This document shows positions 8,340-17,830 of a stretch of DNA of 64,000 bases, one piece after another; positions within the stretch are counted from its first letter, which is position 1; each line of letters begins with the position of its first letter. The notes below the pieces were generated by a model. The model had not been told where the DNA came from. It searched no databases and saw nothing but the letters and a program-made list of their open reading frames with translations. This DNA comes from Mycobacterium sp. NBC_00419 (lineage in GTDB: Bacteria > Actinomycetota > Actinomycetes > Mycobacteriales > Mycobacteriaceae): NCBI RefSeq assembly GCF_036023875.1, contig NZ_CP107931.1:5518001-5582000 (forward strand). The letters run 5' to 3'. The translations under genes were made by a program, and so were the position numbers.

Positions 8340-9462
8340 TAGCGCGGACCCGACGACGCCGCTCTGGCGGGCGGCGCAAGTGTTCCGGCTGCTCAGCTAC
8401 GCCTACGCGGTCTACTTTCAGTTCAGCCGCAACCCCGAGTTGGACCGGCCGGTGCTGGGATGGGTGATTCTCGGGGTACTCAGCGCGTGGACGCTGGCGT
8501 GCGCTGTGGCCTACCTGCGGGGCTTCGGCCGGCGCACGGGATGGGTGGTCGCCGAGGTCGTGGTCGTGGTGGTGCTGATGTTGTCCACCGAACTGGTAGC
8601 CGGTGATCAGTGGATCGCCGACAACCAGACACTCCCGACGACCTTGTGGGCGACCAACGCCACGATCTCCGCGGCGATTCAGGTCGGTCCGGTGGCGGGA
8701 ATGGCAGCGGGTATGGCGGTCATGGCCACCGCGGCGGTGATCAAAGAACACGTCAACCTCGACTTCGGGCAGAACGCCTCGATTGTGATCGAGCTGGCGG
8801 TCGGGCTGGCGGTCGGCATGGCTGCCCAGACGGCGCGACGTGCCCACGCCGAGCTGCAGAGTGCAATGCGACTCGCGGCCGCGGTGGAGGAGCGCGAGAG
8901 GTTGTCGAGGCAGGTGCACGACGGTGTCGTTCAGGTGCTCGCCCTCGTCGCCAAGCGCGGACGCGAGTTGGGCGGCGAGGCCGCGGTCCTGGCGACGTTG
9001 GCCGGCGAGCAGGAACGCTCCCTGCGGCGGATGATCTCGCACACCGGCCCGGATGTGGATCTCGGCGAGATCGACCTTCGGGGACTGCTCTCGCGCCGGG
9101 AGTCCGACCGAGTGTCGGTGAGCCTGCCGCCCACCACGGTGCTGTTGCCCTCGGCCGTGGCCACCGAGCTGGACGCCGCGGTCGGCAACGCGCTGGACAA
9201 TGTGGCCGCTCACGCAGGCCCGGATGCCAGGGCATTCCTGCTGCTCGAGGACCTCGCCGACAATGTTCTGGTGACAGTTCGCGATGACGGTGTCGGCATC
9301 GTGCCGGGCCGCCTGGAACGGGCCGTCGCGGAGGGCCGGATGGGTATCTCGAAATCTATTGTGGGGCGGCTTCATTCGTTGGGCGGGACCGCAGTGCTGG
9401 CCTCCGGTGAGGATGGAACGGAATGGGAACTGTCGGTGCCGAAATGTGAACCCAGTGGCTGA
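8332..9462 (+). CDS. Sensor histidine kinase, MacS/NarL-partner type
   Basis: 376 residues: four to five N-terminal membrane segments (about 15-165), a HisKA_3-type dimerisation helix with SRQVHDGVVQVL (phosphoacceptor His196) and a C-terminal HATPase region with GNALDNVAAHAG and DDGVGI. No large external sensor domain is seen, so sensing probably occurs in the membrane. The response-regulator gene overlaps its 3' end. Proximity to the amino-acid transporter suggests, but does not prove, a link to nutrient sensing. The GTG start is tentative. Confidence 0.9.
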   Translation: MRGSADPTTPLWRAAQVFRLLSYAYAVYFQFSRNPELDRPVLGWVILGVLSAWTLACAVAYLRGFGRRTGWVVAEVVVVVVLMLSTELVAGDQWIADNQTLPTTLWATNATISAAIQVGPVAGMAAGMAVMATAAVIKEHVNLDFGQNASIVIELAVGLAVGMAAQTARRAHAELQSAMRLAAAVEERERLSRQVHDGVVQVLALVAKRGRELGGEAAVLATLAGEQERSLRRMISHTGPDVDLGEIDLRGLLSRRESDRVSVSLPPTTVLLPSAVATELDAAVGNALDNVAAHAGPDARAFLLLEDLADNVLVTVRDDGVGIVPGRLERAVAEGRMGISKSIVGRLHSLGGTAVLASGEDGTEWELSVPKCEPSG

Positions 9463-10111
9463 GCCGATCACCGTGATGGTGGTCGACGACCACCCGATCT
9501 GGCGCGACGCAGTGGCCCGCGACCTGTCCGATGACGGCTTCGATGTCGTCGCAACCGCGGACGGGGTGGAGTCGGCACGCCGGCGTGCAGCGGTGGTGCG
9601 GCCCGCCGTGGTGCTGATGGACATGCGCCTCGGTGACGGCGACGGCGCCCAGGGCACCGCCGCGGTGCTGCAGGTGTCCCCGTCCTCGCGGGTGCTGGTC
9701 CTGTCGGCCTCCGACGAACGCGACGATGTTCTGGAGGCGGTCAAGGCGGGCGCCACGGGATACCTGGTCAAGAGTGCGTCGAGGTCCGATCTCGCCGAGG
9801 CGGTGCGTGCCACGGCGGCGGGCCGAGCGGTGTTCACTCCAGGGCTGGCCGGTCTGGTGCTCGGTGAGTACCGGCGCATCGCGAAGAATGCGGGCTCTCA
9901 GGGCGTCACACCGCGGTTGACCGAACGTGAGACCGAGGTACTCCGCTATGTGGCAAAGGGCCTGACGGCCAAACAGATCGCAGCCAAGCTCGATCTGAGT
10001 CATCGCACCGTGGAGAACCATGTGCAGGCGACCTTCCGCAAACTGCAGGTGAGCAACCGGGTCGAGCTGGTCCGCTACGCGATCGAGCATGGCTTGGATC
10101 AGCAGCCCTAG
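9446..10111 (+). CDS. NarL/LuxR-family response regulator
   Basis: 221 residues from GTG 9446 (GTG 9455 is an alternative). The receiver domain has the acidic pair VDDH (Asp14/15) and phosphoacceptor Asp59 in VLMDMRLGDG. The C-terminal LuxR-type helix-turn-helix has LTERETEVLRYVAKGLTAKQ and SHRTVENHVQATFRKL. It overlaps the sensor kinase by 17 bp, a classic coupled two-component pair. The target genes are unknown; the adjacent transporter or the DUF2339 gene downstream are candidates. Confidence 0.93.
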   Translation: MNPVAEPITVMVVDDHPIWRDAVARDLSDDGFDVVATADGVESARRRAAVVRPAVVLMDMRLGDGDGAQGTAAVLQVSPSSRVLVLSASDERDDVLEAVKAGATGYLVKSASRSDLAEAVRATAAGRAVFTPGLAGLVLGEYRRIAKNAGSQGVTPRLTERETEVLRYVAKGLTAKQIAAKLDLSHRTVENHVQATFRKLQVSNRVELVRYAIEHGLDQQP

Positions 10112-10162
10112 TCAGGTAGTACTACTCATTCGCGACCGCTGTTCGGCGGCCACGATGGAGGG

Positions 10163-11989
10163 GTGAGCGATCCACAGCGCGCGGCTCTGGCCAGGTTGGC
10201 CCAGGAGTTCGCCAGCATGTCGGCCCAAATGGCCCGAATCTCATCAGCTTTCGCCGAACTAGAGGCCGTCCCCGTGGCGCCTGCGGCACCCGCACCGCAG
10301 GCCCCGAATTGGCCCGCGCCGCCGATGCCTCATTGGCCGCCGCCCGCACCGCCGATGCCGTACTGGCCGCCACCTTCACCGCCCGCACATCGACCCACGC
10401 CGCCACCGGCTCCCGTTGTCGCGCCGCGCGATCCGGACCGTGGGTGGATCGGCAAGGCGCTGGCGGTCGCCGGCGTCGCGGTCACCCTGATCGGGGTGGT
10501 GCTCTTTCTCGTGCTCGCCGCGCAGGCCGGACTTCTGCGACCGGAACTGCGGGTCGGTGCCGGTGTGGCGCTGGCCGCGGCCCTGGTCGCCGTGGGAAGT
10601 CGCCTGCAGGCCCGGCCGGGTGGGCGGGTCGGCGCGATCGCCCTGAGCGCCACGGGGATTGCCGCGGCCTATCTGGACATCATCGCGGTCACCACGATCT
10701 ACCACTGGGTACCGCCGGTGGCCGCGCTGGCGTTGGGTGCCGTGGTCGGGGGCGGCGGACTCGCCCTGGCCCGCCGCTGGGACTCCCAGAATTTGGCCCT
10801 GCTGGTTCTGGTGCCCTTGGCGGTGCTGGCGCCGGTGATCACCGATGGGGCGACGCTGCTGCTGATCGGGTTCATGCTCGTGCTCTCGGCGTCTGCATTG
10901 CCGGTCCACATCGGACGGGACTGGCCCTGGATGCACGCCGCCCGCACGGCGGCGGTGACTTTGCCGTTGTTGATCGCGTTGATGGCGGCACACTTCGGCG
11001 CATCGGAGAACACCTGGCTCCTCGGCGCGGCCTGCGGCCTGGCGGCGTTATTGGCGGTGGGCGGTGCACTGCTGCTTGTGCGGTCGACCACACATCACCT
11101 CGCCACGGCGCTGGTGACGGTGCTCGGAGTGGTCCCACTGCTGTGTGCCGGCATCGCCGTCGACCGTCTGCTGGCGGCCCTGCTGGCTGCGGCGCTGTCG
11201 GCCGGCCTGCTGTCGATGGTGCTGCTCGGCGACCGCCTCGGTGTCGACGGGGTGCTCGCTCGGGTGTGGTCGGCCCTGTCGGCGGTCGCCGCGTTGTTGG
11301 CGATCACGGTCGGTCTGCGCGGCGACGTGGCGGCGCCTGCGCTGCTGGCACTTGCTGTCGTGGTGGCCGTCGCCGGCCGCCACGATGTCGTGGCACGTTG
11401 GGCGGCAACCGGTTTGGGAGCCGTCGGTGGTCTCATGTACCTCGACCAGGCGCCGCCTGACACCTTGACGTACGCGACGACGCTTCCCGTCCCGGCGGCC
11501 ATGTCTGCTCTGGCCTGCAGTGTGCTGCTGGCGGTATGGGCTATTGCGCTGGCCGGGGCGTGGAGTCGTCGTCGCGCAGATTCTCCCGAAAGGCGAGCGA
11601 TGTGGGCCGGTGCGGGCGCGGTGGCCGTCTACTGCGTCACGTCGTTCACCGTCACCGCGGGGGTGTTGGTGGGTGGTCCGGAAACCGGCTTCCTGGCGGG
11701 CCAGATGGCCGCGACGATCTGCTGGATCGGATTGGCGGCGGCATTGTTCAGCGCCGCCCTGCGCACCGGGGAGCCTGCCCGGCGCGCGTCGGCGGTCGCG
11801 GCCGGCCTGGTACTGACGGCGGCGGCGATGGCCAAACTGCTCCTGTTCGACCTTGGCACGCTCGACGGAATGTTCCGGGTGGTGGTGTTCATCGTCGTGG
11901 GACTGGTGCTGCTGGCGATGGGCACCGGCTATGCCAGAAGCCTGGCGGCCACCCGAGGCGGCGGCGATGCCGAGGTGCGGCCGGGCTAG
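10163..11989 (+). CDS. DUF2339-like polytopic membrane protein with Pro-rich N-terminus
   Basis: 608 residues from GTG. The N-terminus has a short helical segment followed by a proline/alanine-rich linker with repeated PPMPHWPPP-like units (about 40-90). About fifteen membrane helices then fill the rest, as in DUF2339 proteins of actinobacteria. Function is unknown; a cell-envelope role is usually assumed. It follows the response regulator by 51 bp on the same strand and its stop overlaps the convergent cyclase gene by 4 bp. Confidence 0.75.
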   Translation: MSDPQRAALARLAQEFASMSAQMARISSAFAELEAVPVAPAAPAPQAPNWPAPPMPHWPPPAPPMPYWPPPSPPAHRPTPPPAPVVAPRDPDRGWIGKALAVAGVAVTLIGVVLFLVLAAQAGLLRPELRVGAGVALAAALVAVGSRLQARPGGRVGAIALSATGIAAAYLDIIAVTTIYHWVPPVAALALGAVVGGGGLALARRWDSQNLALLVLVPLAVLAPVITDGATLLLIGFMLVLSASALPVHIGRDWPWMHAARTAAVTLPLLIALMAAHFGASENTWLLGAACGLAALLAVGGALLLVRSTTHHLATALVTVLGVVPLLCAGIAVDRLLAALLAAALSAGLLSMVLLGDRLGVDGVLARVWSALSAVAALLAITVGLRGDVAAPALLALAVVVAVAGRHDVVARWAATGLGAVGGLMYLDQAPPDTLTYATTLPVPAAMSALACSVLLAVWAIALAGAWSRRRADSPERRAMWAGAGAVAVYCVTSFTVTAGVLVGGPETGFLAGQMAATICWIGLAAALFSAALRTGEPARRASAVAAGLVLTAAAMAKLLLFDLGTLDGMFRVVVFIVVGLVLLAMGTGYARSLAATRGGGDAEVRPG

Positions 11990-13335
11990 ACAGCTGGACT
12001 CTCGACCCGCCCAGTTTCGTCTTGGGCGGGTCGAATGCTTTGCGGTGCAACAGTTTCCGGTGGTCGTTGGGCAACCAGATACCAGGTGCACATGATGCCT
12101 TTGCCCTTGACGTCGACCTCCCCGCGCTTCTCCAGGACAAACTGGTCCTTGAGCCGCAGGTAGACGTTCTCGGGGACTTGAATGCGGCCTTCGGGATCGG
12201 TGGATTCCATCCGGGATGCGACGTTGACCGCGTCACCCCACACGTCGTAGAAGAACCGGCGGGCACCGACGACACCGGCCACCACGGGGCCCGAGGCCAT
12301 CCCGATGCGCAGCGGTACTCGCTGGCCGTTGGGATCGCGAAGATCGGCCACCGCACGGGACATGTCCAGCGCCAGCCGGGCCAGTGCTTCGACGTGGTCA
12401 GGGCGCGGCTCGGGTACCCCGCTGACCACCATGTAGGAGTCGCCGGTGGTCTTGATCTTCTCCAGGCCGTGCTTGTCCACCAGACGGTCGAAGGTGGTGT
12501 ACAGCCGGTCGAGAAAGCGCACCAGGTCAGCGGCGGGAATCTGGCTCGCGCGTTCGGTGAACCCGGCGATGTCAGCGAACAGGATCGACGCGTCGTCGTA
12601 GCGATCGGCGATGGTGCCGTGGGCCGGATCCTTGAGGCGTTCGGCCACACTGCCGGGCAGGATGTTGGCCAGCAGCGCCTCGGAGCGCTTGTACTCGACT
12701 TCCATGGCGCCCTCGGCGCGCGAGACCTCACGCATCGCGTACCAGACGGTCGCGAAAATCAGCACCGACGCGGACACCGTGGTGATGACGAACCCCGCGT
12801 TGACGGCCCACCGGGGTTGCAGATGGGTGTCGCCGGGCACCAGGAATTGCGAGGCGATGGTGAGTCCGACTCCGATGGATACCACCACGGAGGCCAGCAC
12901 AGCGTGCTCGACACCGAGCACCAGCACCGCCAGCGACGCGGACACCAGGTAGTAGAACTGCAGGCCCGAGTCGGTGCCCACCTGCCAGCCCACCACGGTC
13001 AGCGATGCGAATGCGAAGAAGACGAACACCAATGAGGCGATCACCTCGCCGAAGGGTTGCAGCAGCGGGATTGCGAAGAAGACCAGCGCGGTGCCCAGGT
13101 TGATCAGGCCGATGTTGAACACCCCGGGGCCGGTGACGATCTGCATCACCCCGAAGCACGCCGTGACGAAGCCGGCGATGTAGGTCGCGATGTTGAGCAC
13201 CCGCATCTGCCGCGACACCGCCTCGGCCCAGTGCTGGTTGCGGGCCGATGGGCGGCGCTGCATGCGCTCACAGTCCGCCTGCCGGGCTGAGTCGTCCGAC
13301 GGCACCGGACCAGCGCAGTTCCGCTTGGTGCCCAC
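11986..13335 (-). CDS. cya: Membrane class III adenylyl cyclase (Rv1625c/Cya-like)
   Basis: 449 residues: six membrane helices (about 45-200) and one cyclase domain, the same layout as M. tuberculosis Rv1625c. Catalytic residues are all present: metal ligands Asp255 (LFADIAGF) and Asp299 (KTTGDS), adenine-specifying Lys295 and Asp364, transition-state Asn371 and Arg375 (DVWGDAVNVASRM). It should form an ATP-to-cAMP converting homodimer at the membrane. The neighbourhood also matches Rv1625c, with pdtaR nearby. The 3' end encodes a 12-bp inverted repeat that may terminate the opposing gene. Confidence 0.95.
   Translation of the reverse strand: MGTKRNCAGPVPSDDSARQADCERMQRRPSARNQHWAEAVSRQMRVLNIATYIAGFVTACFGVMQIVTGPGVFNIGLINLGTALVFFAIPLLQPFGEVIASLVFVFFAFASLTVVGWQVGTDSGLQFYYLVSASLAVLVLGVEHAVLASVVVSIGVGLTIASQFLVPGDTHLQPRWAVNAGFVITTVSASVLIFATVWYAMREVSRAEGAMEVEYKRSEALLANILPGSVAERLKDPAHGTIADRYDDASILFADIAGFTERASQIPAADLVRFLDRLYTTFDRLVDKHGLEKIKTTGDSYMVVSGVPEPRPDHVEALARLALDMSRAVADLRDPNGQRVPLRIGMASGPVVAGVVGARRFFYDVWGDAVNVASRMESTDPEGRIQVPENVYLRLKDQFVLEKRGEVDVKGKGIMCTWYLVAQRPPETVAPQSIRPAQDETGRVESPAV
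12002..12034. terminator. Perfect 12-bp stem hairpin inside the 3' end of the cyclase gene
   Basis: TCGACCCGCCCA (12002-12013) and TGGGCGGGTCGA (12023-12034) pair perfectly around a 9-base loop. It lies 13 bp beyond the stop of the rightward DUF2339 gene but within the coding region of the convergent cyclase. It lacks a U tract, as is common for mycobacterial terminators, and could serve the rightward transcript. Structure is seen; function is inferred. Confidence 0.6.
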
Positions 13336-13344
13336 CCTCAGAGA

Positions 13345-14286
13345 CTAACCGTTGGCGGCCAGCACCGACAGCAACTCGTAGCCGACGGTCGCCGCGGCGA
13401 TCCCGGTGATCTCGGCATGGTCATAGGCTGGGGCGACCTCGACGATGTCGGCTCCGACGACGTTGAGGCCCACCAGGCCGCGCAAGGTATTGAGCAACTC
13501 CCGGGAGGTCAGGCCGCCCGCTTCGGGAGTTCCGGTGCCCGGGGCATGCGCGGGGTCCAGTACGTCGATGTCGACCGAGACGTACACCGGGCCGCCGTCG
13601 AGGCGGCTGCGCATGCGTTCGACGATGCTGGCGACACCGTCGAATTCGTAGTCGTCGGAACGGATCACCTGGAAGCCGAGCGCCGCGTCGTCCTCGAGGT
13701 CGGTCTTGCTGTAGAGCGGTCCGCGGATGCCCATGTGCAGCGAGCGCTCCATGTCGATCAGCCCTTCCTCGCTGGCGCGCCGGAACGGGGTGCCGTGGGT
13801 GTAGGCCGCCCCGAAATAGGTGTCCCAGGTGTCGAGGTGGGCGTCGAAGTGCAGCACGGCGATCGGGCCGTGGTCGCGGGCCAGTGAGCGCAGGATCGGT
13901 AGCGCGATGGTGTGGTCGCCGCCGATGGTCAGCAGCGTCGTGCCGTCCTTGCGTAGATCGGTGATCTCGGTGTCGATGGTGGTGATCGCCTCGTTGATGT
14001 CGAACGGGTTGACCGCGATGTCGCCGAAGTCGGCCACCTGGTGAGCCGCGAACGGTTCCACGCCCAATGCAGGATTGAAGGGCCGCAACAACTTTGAGCC
14101 TGCGCGGACGTGTGATGGACCGAATCGGGCACCCGGCCGGTAGGACACTCCGCTGTCGAATGGCACGCCGACGATCCCGACGGCGGCGCCGGGCACCTCG
14201 GAGCCCCGGGGCAGCCGCGCGAAGGTACTGGGCTCGGCGTAGCGGGGAAACTTCGTGGCGTCCGTCTGTCCGACGATGTCGGGCAT
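13345..14286 (-). CDS. speB: Agmatinase / ureohydrolase family enzyme
   Basis: 313 residues from ATG 14286, which has an AGGAGG ribosome site a few bases upstream; an in-frame extension upstream is discounted because it would cover the divergent gene. The ureohydrolase manganese ligands are present: His125 (GGDHT), Asp148, His150 and Asp152 (HFDAHLD), and Asp239/Asp241 ([15 protein letters not shown]). The family hydrolyses agmatine to putrescine and urea, though related members act on guanidinobutyrate or other guanidines. The divergent nitrilase-family amidase supports a polyamine or guanidine context. Confidence 0.88.
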   Translation of the reverse strand: MPDIVGQTDATKFPRYAEPSTFARLPRGSEVPGAAVGIVGVPFDSGVSYRPGARFGPSHVRAGSKLLRPFNPALGVEPFAAHQVADFGDIAVNPFDINEAITTIDTEITDLRKDGTTLLTIGGDHTIALPILRSLARDHGPIAVLHFDAHLDTWDTYFGAAYTHGTPFRRASEEGLIDMERSLHMGIRGPLYSKTDLEDDAALGFQVIRSDDYEFDGVASIVERMRSRLDGGPVYVSVDIDVLDPAHAPGTGTPEAGGLTSRELLNTLRGLVGLNVVGADIVEVAPAYDHAEITGIAAATVGYELLSVLAANG

Positions 14287-14331
14287 CGCTCCTCCTCGGC
14301 AAGTGTGTTGCGGTGAGGTTAGCCTGCATGG

Positions 14332-15129
14332 GTGACCCGCATCGCCTGCGCCCAGATCGCCCCCGAGGTAGGCCAACTCGAAGCCAATCTGGAGTTGTCG
14401 ACGGCAGCGGTTGCGCAGGCTGTCGCCGCCGGAGCGGACATCGTGGTGTTGCCGGAACTGGCCACCTCGGGATACATGTTCACCGACGCCGACGAGGCCC
14501 GGTCGGTTGCGCTGCGCCCCGACGCTGCCGCCTTCGACGCGTGGCGGTCGGTGGCCGGTGATGCGGTGGTGATCGGGGGTTTCTGCGAACTCGGCGATGA
14601 CGGCTTGCTGTACAACAGCGCGCTGGTGCTCGAGCGTGACGGTGTGCTGGCGAGCTATCGCAAGACACACCTGTGGGACCGGGAGAAGCTGATCTTCACC
14701 CGCGGTGACCAGCTGCCACCGGTGCTGACAACACGGCATGGCGTGATCGCTGTAATGGTCTGCTATGACGTGGAATTCGGTGAACTGACTCGGCGGGCAG
14801 TGCTCGACGGCACCGAACTGATTGTGGCGCCTGTCAATTGGCCGCTGTTTCCCCGGCCGCAGGGGGAGCGGCCCGGTGAGGTGATCACCGCCATGTCGAC
14901 GGCCAGATGCAACAAAGTCGCTGTGGCCGTGTGCGACCGGGCCGGGGTGGAGCGTGGGCAGCCCTGGACCGAGGGCACGGCGATCGTCGATCCCGACGGG
15001 TGGGTGGTGGCCGTCGCCGGTGCGGGGCCGGGGTTGGCGGTCGCCGACGTCGACTTGAGCCGCACCCACGACAAGAAGCTGACCGAACACGTCGATCTGC
15101 TCGCCGACCGGCGCACCGATCTTTACTGA
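14332..15129 (+). CDS. Carbon-nitrogen hydrolase (nitrilase superfamily amidase)
   Basis: 265 residues from GTG, carrying the full nitrilase triad: Glu42 (LPELATSGY), Lys111 ([11 protein letters not shown]) and Cys144 ([11 protein letters not shown]). Members hydrolyse amides or N-carbamoyl compounds, including N-carbamoylputrescine. It diverges from agmatinase over a 45-bp gap, so a role in agmatine or putrescine metabolism is plausible, but omega-amidase or other amidase activity cannot be excluded. Confidence 0.88.
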   Translation: MTRIACAQIAPEVGQLEANLELSTAAVAQAVAAGADIVVLPELATSGYMFTDADEARSVALRPDAAAFDAWRSVAGDAVVIGGFCELGDDGLLYNSALVLERDGVLASYRKTHLWDREKLIFTRGDQLPPVLTTRHGVIAVMVCYDVEFGELTRRAVLDGTELIVAPVNWPLFPRPQGERPGEVITAMSTARCNKVAVAVCDRAGVERGQPWTEGTAIVDPDGWVVAVAGAGPGLAVADVDLSRTHDKKLTEHVDLLADRRTDLY

Positions 15130-15269
15130 CGAGCGTGGGTTAAGCGGGCCGCGCACGGCCTTATCGCTGAACTTCGCCTGTGCAACGTATTACTGCGATA
15201 CGTTCCGGGAAATAGCCGGGCCGGCGGTGCGGACAATTCGGCCACGGCGCACGCAGAAAAGGGAGCGCT

Positions 15270-15530
15270 ATGACATCTGGTCGTTTGACTCGTCACATTG
15301 CATTGCTCGCCGGTGGGGCCGCGATCGTCGGGATGGGGGCGCTGACCGCCTGCAGCCCGAACGAGAAGGAGGCTCCGCCGACGAGCACCACGCCCACCTC
15401 GGCCCCGTCGGTGTCGCCCACTGAAAAGGCTGTATCTCCCGGTGGCGGCAACTCGTTCTCGCCGACCGTGAACCCGGCTCCGCCCGGACCGGTCTGCAAG
15501 GAAATCGTCGGCAACGAGTGCGTCCGGTAG
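15270..15530 (+). CDS. Small proline/threonine-rich lipoprotein
   Basis: 86 residues with an N-terminal signal ending GALTAC, a plausible lipobox. A low-complexity Thr/Ser/Pro stretch follows, and the tail carries two Cys residues (VCKEIVGNECVR) that may form a disulfide. GGGAG lies just upstream of the ATG. I do not recognise a family. The preceding 140 bp (15130-15269) hold no gene. Presumably surface-anchored. Confidence 0.7.
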   Translation: MTSGRLTRHIALLAGGAAIVGMGALTACSPNEKEAPPTSTTPTSAPSVSPTEKAVSPGGGNSFSPTVNPAPPGPVCKEIVGNECVR

Positions 15531-15557
15531 TCAACCGGGTAAATGAGCTGGCCTTTC

Positions 15558-15634
15558 TGGTGCCCTCGGTGAGATTCGAACTCACACTGCACGGGTTTTG
15601 AATCCGTTTCCTCTGCCAGTTGGGATACGAGGGC
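15558..15634 (-). tRNA. tRNA with Leu anticodon CAA, short variable loop
   Basis: Reading leftward: acceptor GCCCTCG pairs with CGAGGGC, discriminator A and encoded CCA follow, T-arm GTGAG-TTCGAAT-CTCAC is perfect, and the D-loop contains GG. The anticodon loop TTCAAAA gives CAA (Leu, UUG codon). The variable region is only five bases, whereas bacterial leucine tRNAs normally have a long variable arm, and base pair 31-39 is an A-C mismatch. The opposite strand fits worse (T-loop and CCA wrong). Confidence 0.85.
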
Positions 15635-15748
15635 GTGGCCGCGTCGCGGCGGTTTCCCACCATAGTGGATGGCGGCGGGAAGCCGGCCAAGCGGTGCGCC
15701 GAGCGCCCCGCGGTCGCTGTTTGGCACCGGCCACGCGACAATAGCCTC

Positions 15749-16378
15749 ATGACCGGGTCTACCAACGACGCCGAGGGCCGTACGCCCCACCGCGTTCTGA
15801 TCGCTGAGGACGAGGCGCTGATCCGGCTGGATTTGGCCGAGATGCTGCGCGAAGAGGGCTACGAAGTCGTCGGCGAGGCCGGCGACGGGCAGGAAGCCGT
15901 CGAACTGGCCGAACAGCTACGCCCCGACCTGGTGATCATGGACGTCAAGATGCCGCGGCGGGACGGCATCGACGCCGCCTCGGAGATCGCGGCCAAACGC
16001 ATCGCCCCGATCGTCGTGCTGACCGCATTCAGCCAGCGCGACCTGGTGGAGAAGGCCCGCGACGCCGGTGCGATGGCATATCTGGTCAAGCCGTTCTCCA
16101 TCACCGATCTGATCCCGGCCATCGAGGTGGCCGTCAGCCGCTTCGCCGAGTTCGCCGAGCTCGAGCGCGAGGTGGCCAACCTCTCCGACCGGCTGGAAAC
16201 CCGCAAGCTCGTCGAGCGGGCCAAGGGCCTGCTGCAGAGCAAGCAGGGTATGACCGAGCCGGAAGCCTTCAAGTGGATTCAGCGTGCCGCGATGGACCGC
16301 CGCACGACGATGAAGCGGGTGGCCGAGGTGGTGCTCGAGACGCTGGACGCCCCGGAGGACACCGCGTCGCCGAACTGA
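15749..16378 (+). CDS. pdtaR: PdtaR, ANTAR-domain response regulator
   Basis: 209 residues from ATG 15749, close to the 205 of M. tuberculosis Rv1626. The receiver domain has the acidic cluster AEDEA and phosphoacceptor Asp65 in VIMDVKMPRRDG, with a switch Lys in YLVKPF. The C-terminal ANTAR domain contains LVERAKGLLQSKQGMTEPEAF and binds RNA hairpins to cause antitermination. Its partner is the kinase PdtaS, not in this window. In mycobacteria the pair responds to nitric oxide/copper and controls stress adaptation. It lies beside the cyclase and tRNA as in M. tuberculosis. Confidence 0.95.
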   Translation: MTGSTNDAEGRTPHRVLIAEDEALIRLDLAEMLREEGYEVVGEAGDGQEAVELAEQLRPDLVIMDVKMPRRDGIDAASEIAAKRIAPIVVLTAFSQRDLVEKARDAGAMAYLVKPFSITDLIPAIEVAVSRFAEFAELEREVANLSDRLETRKLVERAKGLLQSKQGMTEPEAFKWIQRAAMDRRTTMKRVAEVVLETLDAPEDTASPN

Positions 16379-16610
16379 GTCGGCGACTCGCCCCGTTAAC
16401 TCTGCGTTTCCTGACCGGTTGGTCGTCGGCACGTCACCGTCCTGACCGCGCCGTTTGGCTGTAACCGCAATATGCTCGCAGCCAGCCGTTGGCCAAGACC
16501 ACGCGCTGCGGCCCAGCGTTGGCTATGTTCTACCCGAAGTGTCGACGATCCGGACGGTACGGCGGTCTGCGGTGTCGACGCCGACGAAACTACAGACCCG
16601 GAGGTGAAAC

Positions 16611-17822
16611 GTGCGCTCTCGCACGACACGGAATGCAATCGCCGCGAGTTCGGCGCTGCTGGTGGTGTTTGGCATTGCCGGCTGCAACCAGTCCACGCCG
16701 AGCGAGAACTCGTCGCAAAGCGATCTCAAGATCGTCGAGCAGGTCCAGATCGACCAGAACGGCGCCGAGGTCAAGCCCGAGGCCGGTGCGGTCCCTGCCG
16801 ACCCCGCCGGTGACGGAAAGGCCACCTGCCCGCCGGTGTCCATCGCCATGGCCGGTGCCCTCAACGGCCCCGACGCGGCACTGGGCATCAACATCAAGAA
16901 CGGCGTTCAGCTGGCCATCGACAAGCACAACGCCGCCAACCCCGGCTGCCAGGTGCAGCTGAAGCCCTTCGACACCGAGGGTGACCCGCAGAAGGCGACG
17001 GCCATCGCGCCGCAGATCGTCGACGACGCGTTCACCATCGGCCTGGTCGGTCCCGCGTTCTCCGGTGAGACCAAGGCCACCGGTTCGGTGTTCGACCAGG
17101 CGGGCCTGGTGTCGACCACGGCGTCGGCCACCAACGTCACGCTCTCCGAGCAGGGCTGGAAGACATTCTTCCGCGGCCTGGCCAACGACGGTGTGCAGGG
17201 CCCCTCGGTCGCCAACTACCTGAAGAACACACTCGGCGAGAAGAAGGTGTGTGTCGTCGACGACAGCACCGACTACGGCACCGGCCTGGCACAGGCGGTC
17301 CGCGAGACCCTCGGCCCGGTGGCCGTCGAGGCCTGCAACATCTCGGTCAAGAAGGGCGACAAGGACTTCTCGGCCGCGGTGACGCAGGTCAAGGGCCAGT
17401 CGCCGGACTCGGTGTTCTACAGCGGCTACTACGCCGAGGCGGCACCGTTCGTTCAGCAGCTGCGTGACGGTGGCTTCACCGGCAAGTTCGTCTCTGCCGA
17501 CGGCACCAAGGATCCGGAGTTCGTCAAACAGGCCGGCTCGTCGTCCAAGGACGCCATCCTGTCCTGCCCCTGCGGCCCGGCCACCGGCGCGTTCGCCGAC
17601 GAATACACCAAGAAGTTCGGTCAGGCTCCCGGGACGTACAGCACCGAGGGCTACGACCTCGGCACCGTGCTGCTGAAGGGCATCGACGCGGGCAAGATCA
17701 CCCGTCCGGACCTGCTCGAGTGGGTCAAGACCTACGACGGCCAGGGTGTCGCCCGTAAGTACCAGTGGACCGACAAGGGTGAGCTCACCACGACCCTGAT
17801 CTGGATCTACAAGGTTCAGTAA
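16611..17822 (+). CDS. livJ: Branched-chain amino-acid ABC transporter substrate-binding lipoprotein
   Basis: 403 residues from GTG, preceded at optimal distance by a strong GGAGGTGA ribosome site (16600-16607). The signal ends GIAGC (lipidated Cys25). The mature part is a Leu/Ile/Val-binding-type periplasmic-binding fold (SIAMAGALNGPDAALGINIK onwards). It starts a five-gene liv operon. The upstream gap (16379-16610) contains only the promoter region. Substrate could be branched-chain amino acids or related compounds. Confidence 0.92.
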   Translation: MRSRTTRNAIAASSALLVVFGIAGCNQSTPSENSSQSDLKIVEQVQIDQNGAEVKPEAGAVPADPAGDGKATCPPVSIAMAGALNGPDAALGINIKNGVQLAIDKHNAANPGCQVQLKPFDTEGDPQKATAIAPQIVDDAFTIGLVGPAFSGETKATGSVFDQAGLVSTTASATNVTLSEQGWKTFFRGLANDGVQGPSVANYLKNTLGEKKVCVVDDSTDYGTGLAQAVRETLGPVAVEACNISVKKGDKDFSAAVTQVKGQSPDSVFYSGYYAEAAPFVQQLRDGGFTGKFVSADGTKDPEFVKQAGSSSKDAILSCPCGPATGAFADEYTKKFGQAPGTYSTEGYDLGTVLLKGIDAGKITRPDLLEWVKTYDGQGVARKYQWTDKGELTTTLIWIYKVQ

Positions 17823-17830
17823 GTGATTCG

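Noticed and set aside
8020..9879. Leftward 619-codon open frame across the transporter ATPase, kinase and regulator
   Set aside because: It covers three well-recognised rightward genes; sequence is Arg/Ser-rich without a fold.
14287..15156. In-frame N-terminal extension of agmatinase
   Set aside because: It would overlap the divergent nitrilase gene; the ATG at 14286 has an AGGAGG site and gives the normal family length.
15558..15634. Rightward tRNA with Gln-like TTG anticodon
   Set aside because: Only the anticodon stem pairs well on that strand; T-loop, D-loop and CCA fit the leftward strand.
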